Origin: JBBKWQ01 sp037969115
GTDB taxonomy: Bacteria > Actinomycetota > Acidimicrobiia > Acidimicrobiales > Ilumatobacteraceae
Reading direction: 5' to 3'
Length of the DNA: 15,640 bases
NCBI GenBank assembly: GCA_037969115.1
Contig: JBBKWQ010000062.1
Span: forward strand, 1 to 15,640
How positions within the stretch are numbered: position 1 is the stretch's first letter; each line of letters opens with the position of its first letter. The position numbers were made by a program, and so were the translations under genes. This document shows positions 13,411 through 15,640 of the stretch, in pieces. Below the pieces are notes generated by a model. The model was not told the DNA's origin. It saw only the letters and a program-made list of their open reading frames with translations, and searched no databases.

Positions 13411-14358
13411 TCAGCCGATTTCGGCAAAGGTGTTGCACGTAGCGGGGTCGCCGCTGTTGAAGCCCTGCGCGAACCAGTCGGCGCGTTGGGCCGATGAGCC
13501 ATGTGTCCAGCTCTCGGGGTCGGTCCGCCCCTGCGTCTGCTGCTGAATCCGGTCGTCGCCGACGGCACGGGCGGCGTCGAGCGCCTCGTCGACTTCATCA
13601 CGACTGTCGAAAAGGCCCGCATCAGCCACATCCCGAGCCCACGCACCGGCGAAGCAGTCGGCCTGCAACTCGAGAGCGATCGAATACTGATTGGCGTTGC
13701 CGGGGTCGGCCTGCTGGGCCTGGCGAACCTGGGCATTGAACCCCAAAACGTTCTGGACGTGATGGCCGTACTCGTGGGCGACGATGTACTGCGCCGCGAG
13801 ATCACCGGTGGCACCGAACTGCTGTTGGAGCTGAACGAGAAAGTCGAGATCGAAGTAGTCCAGGTTGTCGGCGGGGCAGTAGAACGGGCCGGTCTGCGAC
13901 GAAGCCTGACCGCATCCGGTGTTGGTGAAACCCGTGAAGAACACGGTGGCCGTCGGCGCGTACTGCACATCGAACGAACGTGGCAGCTGGTCGGTCCAAT
14001 AGTCGTTCGAATAGTTGATGGCACCGCAGAGGATCTGTTCGAGTTCGGTCGTGCACTCACCGGAATTCGGCGTCTGTTCTGCCGTGGCCGACGACGCCGA
14101 CGAGAGCGCGCCGGAAGTACCGGACATGCCGCCCAGGAGCTTGGGCAGGAAGATCACGGCGGCCATGACGAGGATCGCGACCATGCCGCCGCCGCCCTTC
14201 ATGATCCCGCCGAGGCCACCCGGCAGCCCACCAGAGCCGCCGCGTCCACCACCGAGGATGTCGCCGAGCCCTCCGGGGAGTCCGGTCGCGCCACCGCCGC
14301 CACCCGGTCCCCGACGGTCCTGAATGTTGCTCGCGTCACGAGACCGAAGCTTGGTCAT
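13411..14358 (-). CDS. YpfJ-type neutral zinc metallopeptidase, membrane-anchored
   Basis: A 315-residue protein of the putative neutral zinc metallopeptidase family (YpfJ, PF04228). Residues 17-58 are very rich in Gly and contain the unit LPGGLG twice, at 27-32 and 45-50. Residues 58-76 form one membrane segment (MVAILVMAAVIFLPKLLGG). After a Ser/Thr-rich linker the catalytic domain follows: ECTTELEQIL, PFYCPADN..YFD, the zinc-binding HEYGHH motif (His195, Glu196, His199), and LELQADCFAGAWA, where Glu230 is the probable third ligand. Cys residues at 102, 111, 149, 161, 235 and 308 could form disulfides outside the cell. Substrates are unknown. ATG 14358 has no strong ribosome-binding site. 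It lies downstream of the ROK kinase gene on the same strand, separated by a hairpin, so it is probably a separate unit. Confidence 0.9.
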   Translation of the reverse strand: MTKLRSRDASNIQDRRGPGGGGGATGLPGGLGDILGGGRGGSGGLPGGLGGIMKGGGGMVAILVMAAVIFLPKLLGGMSGTSGALSSASSATAEQTPNSGECTTELEQILCGAINYSNDYWTDQLPRSFDVQYAPTATVFFTGFTNTGCGQASSQTGPFYCPADNLDYFDLDFLVQLQQQFGATGDLAAQYIVAHEYGHHVQNVLGFNAQVRQAQQADPGNANQYSIALELQADCFAGAWARDVADAGLFDSRDEVDEALDAARAVGDDRIQQQTQGRTDPESWTHGSSAQRADWFAQGFNSGDPATCNTFAEIG

Positions 14359-14416
14359 CGGCGCAGTCTTTCAGATCGTCGGGGACAGACCACCGCTCCG
14401 GCGTGTTCTGCGAACG

Positions 14417-14435
14417 GTCACGGACCACCCGTGAC
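14417..14435 (-). terminator. Hairpin between ROK kinase and metallopeptidase genes
   Basis: GTCACGG (14417-14423) and CCGTGAC (14429-14435) form a perfect 7-bp stem with a 5-base loop, 15 bases past the stop of the ROK kinase gene. No U-run follows on the minus strand. It could also be an operator for the metallopeptidase gene, whose start is about 60 bp away. Confidence 0.4.
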
Positions 14436-14450
14436 GACTTCGTGGGCCCA

Positions 14451-15341
14451 TCAGCGTTGGCGACTCAGGCCGCGGATCCCCACCGCACCCGCACCGATCA
14501 GCGGGCCCTGATCGCCGAGACGAACCTGCGTGAGTCGCGGCGACTGGCCGCGGCCGACCTTCGCCAACTGGTCGAGTTCCTCCTGTGCGGCATTGAAGAA
14601 CGTGGCCGCGAAGCCCAGAGCGACGCTGCCCCCGACCACGACCAGTTCGAGGTCGAGCGCATTGCAGATGGAAGCTGCTGCGCGGCCGACGAGCGCGCCG
14701 GTGCGTCGCATGATGTCGTAGGTGGGCTCGGTCGGGGAACGCCCCGTGATCGCTTCAATCGCCAGTCCGGAGGCTTCGGCCTCGAGACAACCTCGTGCAC
14801 CACATCCACAGCGCCGGCCACCCGGTTCGACGATGATATGGCCAACGTGGCCCGCATTCCCCGATGCGCCGTCGATCAGTTCCCCGTCGATGACGAATCC
14901 GCCGCCCACTCCTGTCGACACCGTGATCGTTGCGAAGTTCTGGAGGCCCCGAGCGGCGCCGAGCCACCCCTCCGAAAGCGCAAGGGCCTTGGCGTCGAGG
15001 TCGCCGAAGACCGGCAGACCGGTGACATCGACCAAGTACTGACGAAGCGGGAAGTCACGCCATGCGGCGATGTTGACCGGCGACACCGTTGCGCAGTTCC
15101 GGCTGATCGGTCCAGCGCTGCCGATGCCGACCGCACGCACGCGCACATCGTGATGCTCAGCTTCCTCAAGTTGCTGCTCGACGATGCCGATGAGAGCAGC
15201 AAGATGGGTTTGGGGTCCGACGTCACGCTGCACCGCCACGAGTGTCCGGTCGAGCAGTTCGCCGCGCACCGACACCAAACCGGCAGCGAACTTCGTACCG
15301 CCGATGTCGACAGCCAGGATGGCATCACGTTGCTGGCCCAT
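14451..15341 (-). CDS. ROK family sugar kinase (glucokinase-like)
   Basis: A 296-residue ROK protein, most likely a cytoplasmic glucokinase or related hexose kinase using ATP. The N-terminal phosphate-binding motif is VDIGGTKFAAGLV (Asp12). The catalytic Asp lies in VFGDLDAKALALSEG, with Asp116 at the position of the usual Asn-Asp motif; the preceding Asn is Leu here. STGVGGGFVIDGELIDGASGNAGHVGH (142-168) gives the second phosphate loop and the sugar-binding Glu and His. The ROK zinc motif is complete: His165 and Cys178-x-Cys180....Cys185-Leu-Glu187. There is no N-terminal HTH, so it is a kinase rather than a ROK repressor. ATG 15341 is supported by the IGGT motif position and by a promoter just upstream. 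The gene is divergent from the secreted-protein gene. Confidence 0.9.
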   Translation of the reverse strand: MGQQRDAILAVDIGGTKFAAGLVSVRGELLDRTLVAVQRDVGPQTHLAALIGIVEQQLEEAEHHDVRVRAVGIGSAGPISRNCATVSPVNIAAWRDFPLRQYLVDVTGLPVFGDLDAKALALSEGWLGAARGLQNFATITVSTGVGGGFVIDGELIDGASGNAGHVGHIIVEPGGRRCGCGARGCLEAEASGLAIEAITGRSPTEPTYDIMRRTGALVGRAAASICNALDLELVVVGGSVALGFAATFFNAAQEELDQLAKVGRGQSPRLTQVRLGDQGPLIGAGAVGIRGLSRQR

Positions 15342-15350
15342 GGTGCAGGC

Positions 15351-15379
15351 ACGCTATACGCCGACCGACCCGCTGTTCA
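15351..15379 (-). promoter_or_regulatory. Candidate promoter of the ROK kinase gene
   Basis: On the minus strand TGAACA (15379-15374) and TAGCGT (15356-15351) are separated by exactly 17 bp. The -10 box ends 9 nt before ATG 15341, giving a leader of only a few nt. In the opposite direction TAACGT (15398-15403) could serve the divergent secreted-protein gene. Confidence 0.45.
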
Positions 15380-15439
15380 CGCCGGCCACCACACCGGTAA
15401 CGTGTCTGCCGACGGCGCCGTGACTGTCGCCTCACGCTG

Positions 15440-15640
15440 ATGACCATCAACGCTCGACCATTCCTCGGCAGTGCCGCCGCAGCCATTCTCGTGCTGCCCC
15501 TCGCCAACTCCGCGCTCGCGACCGCTTCGGTTCCGCCACCCACGTCGGCGCCGACCACGACCGACGGTCCCGCGTCGGCGACCTCGGCGCCGACTACCAC
15601 GGCGGCGCCGACCACCACGACCAGCACCACGACCAGCACC
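15440..15640 (+). CDS. Secreted Thr/Pro/Ala-rich protein, N-terminal part (cut by window edge)
   Basis: The first 67 codons of a gene that runs off the right edge. Residues 1-28 form a signal peptide: a short N-region with one Arg, a hydrophobic core (GSAAAAILVLPLA), and a Ser-Ala-Leu-Ala cleavage site before Thr28. The mature part seen here is a low-complexity linker with three Ala-Pro-Thr-Thr-Thr units followed by a Thr/Ser run, as found before wall- or surface-located domains in actinobacteria; it may be glycosylated. The functional domain lies outside the window. ATG 15440 is chosen because the signal peptide starts there. It is divergent from the ROK kinase gene, with a 98-bp shared upstream region. 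Confidence 0.75.
   Translation, partial: MTINARPFLGSAAAAILVLPLANSALATASVPPPTSAPTTTDGPASATSAPTTTAAPTTTTSTTTST
15614..15640 (+). repeat. 12-bp coding tandem repeat in Thr/Ser-rich linker
   Basis: ACCACGACCAGC occurs at 15614-15625 and again at 15626-15637, and continues toward the window edge. It encodes Thr-Thr-Thr-Ser. The full copy number cannot be seen, and such tracts often vary in length. Confidence 0.6.

Noticed and set aside
13501..14511. Plus-strand open frame of 336 codons over the metallopeptidase region
   Set aside because: It is antisense to the YpfJ-type gene, which carries HEYGHH and other family motifs.

Overview
This looks like chromosomal DNA of a high-GC actinobacterium. 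The evidence is GC-rich codons, frequent GTG starts, many 4-13 bp gene overlaps, and an actinobacterial gene set: an F420-type split-barrel reductase like Rv2074, mycofactocin genes mftE and mftF, and DUF3052 and DUF4916 proteins. An Acidimicrobiia (Ilumatobacter-like) host is my guess and is not proven by the sequence.

Layout. The left edge (1-168, minus) holds the first 56 codons of a tyrosine-integrase-like gene. Next come an 11-bp tandem repeat (200-221) and tRNA-Arg(CCT) (277-349, minus). This is the usual arrangement where an integrative element has entered the 3' end of a tRNA gene; the element would extend left, outside the window. From 542 to 3341 lie small stand-alone genes: a PRC-barrel protein, a coupled minus-strand pair (split-barrel flavoprotein and TRIC/UPF0126 channel), a membrane-anchored DM13 protein and a Prx6-type 1-Cys peroxiredoxin.

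From 3362 to 7697 a 1,153-residue cyclase-ATPase-helical repeat signalling protein (minus) is divergent from an F420-dependent biliverdin-reductase-like gene (plus). The short divergent region carries a perfect 15-bp dyad. The reductase gene is translationally coupled to a DUF3052 gene that is broken by a frameshift at a G6 run. On the opposite strand follow a Fpg/Nei-family protein lacking the usual catalytic N-terminal Pro-Glu, and a DUF4916 Nudix-like protein (7719-9241).

From 9352 to 13377 four overlapping plus-strand genes form a tight operon: mftE (creatininase-type peptidase), mftF (GT2 glycosyltransferase), a short alanine-racemase-fold PLP protein and a YeiB/DUF418-type membrane protein. 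None of mftA, mftB, mftC or mftD is in the window, so this is a detached maturation and glycosylation half of a mycofactocin pathway joined to two non-canonical partners. It is the best candidate here for an undescribed system.

The right end holds a glycine-rich membrane-anchored YpfJ-type zinc metallopeptidase, a ROK-family sugar kinase (both minus), and the start of a secreted Thr/Pro/Ala-rich protein cut by the window edge. Several starts have a TANNNT-like -10 element only 6-9 nt upstream, which suggests leaderless or nearly leaderless transcripts. No CRISPR array, insertion sequence, rRNA or riboswitch was seen, and no gap between genes exceeds 300 bases.
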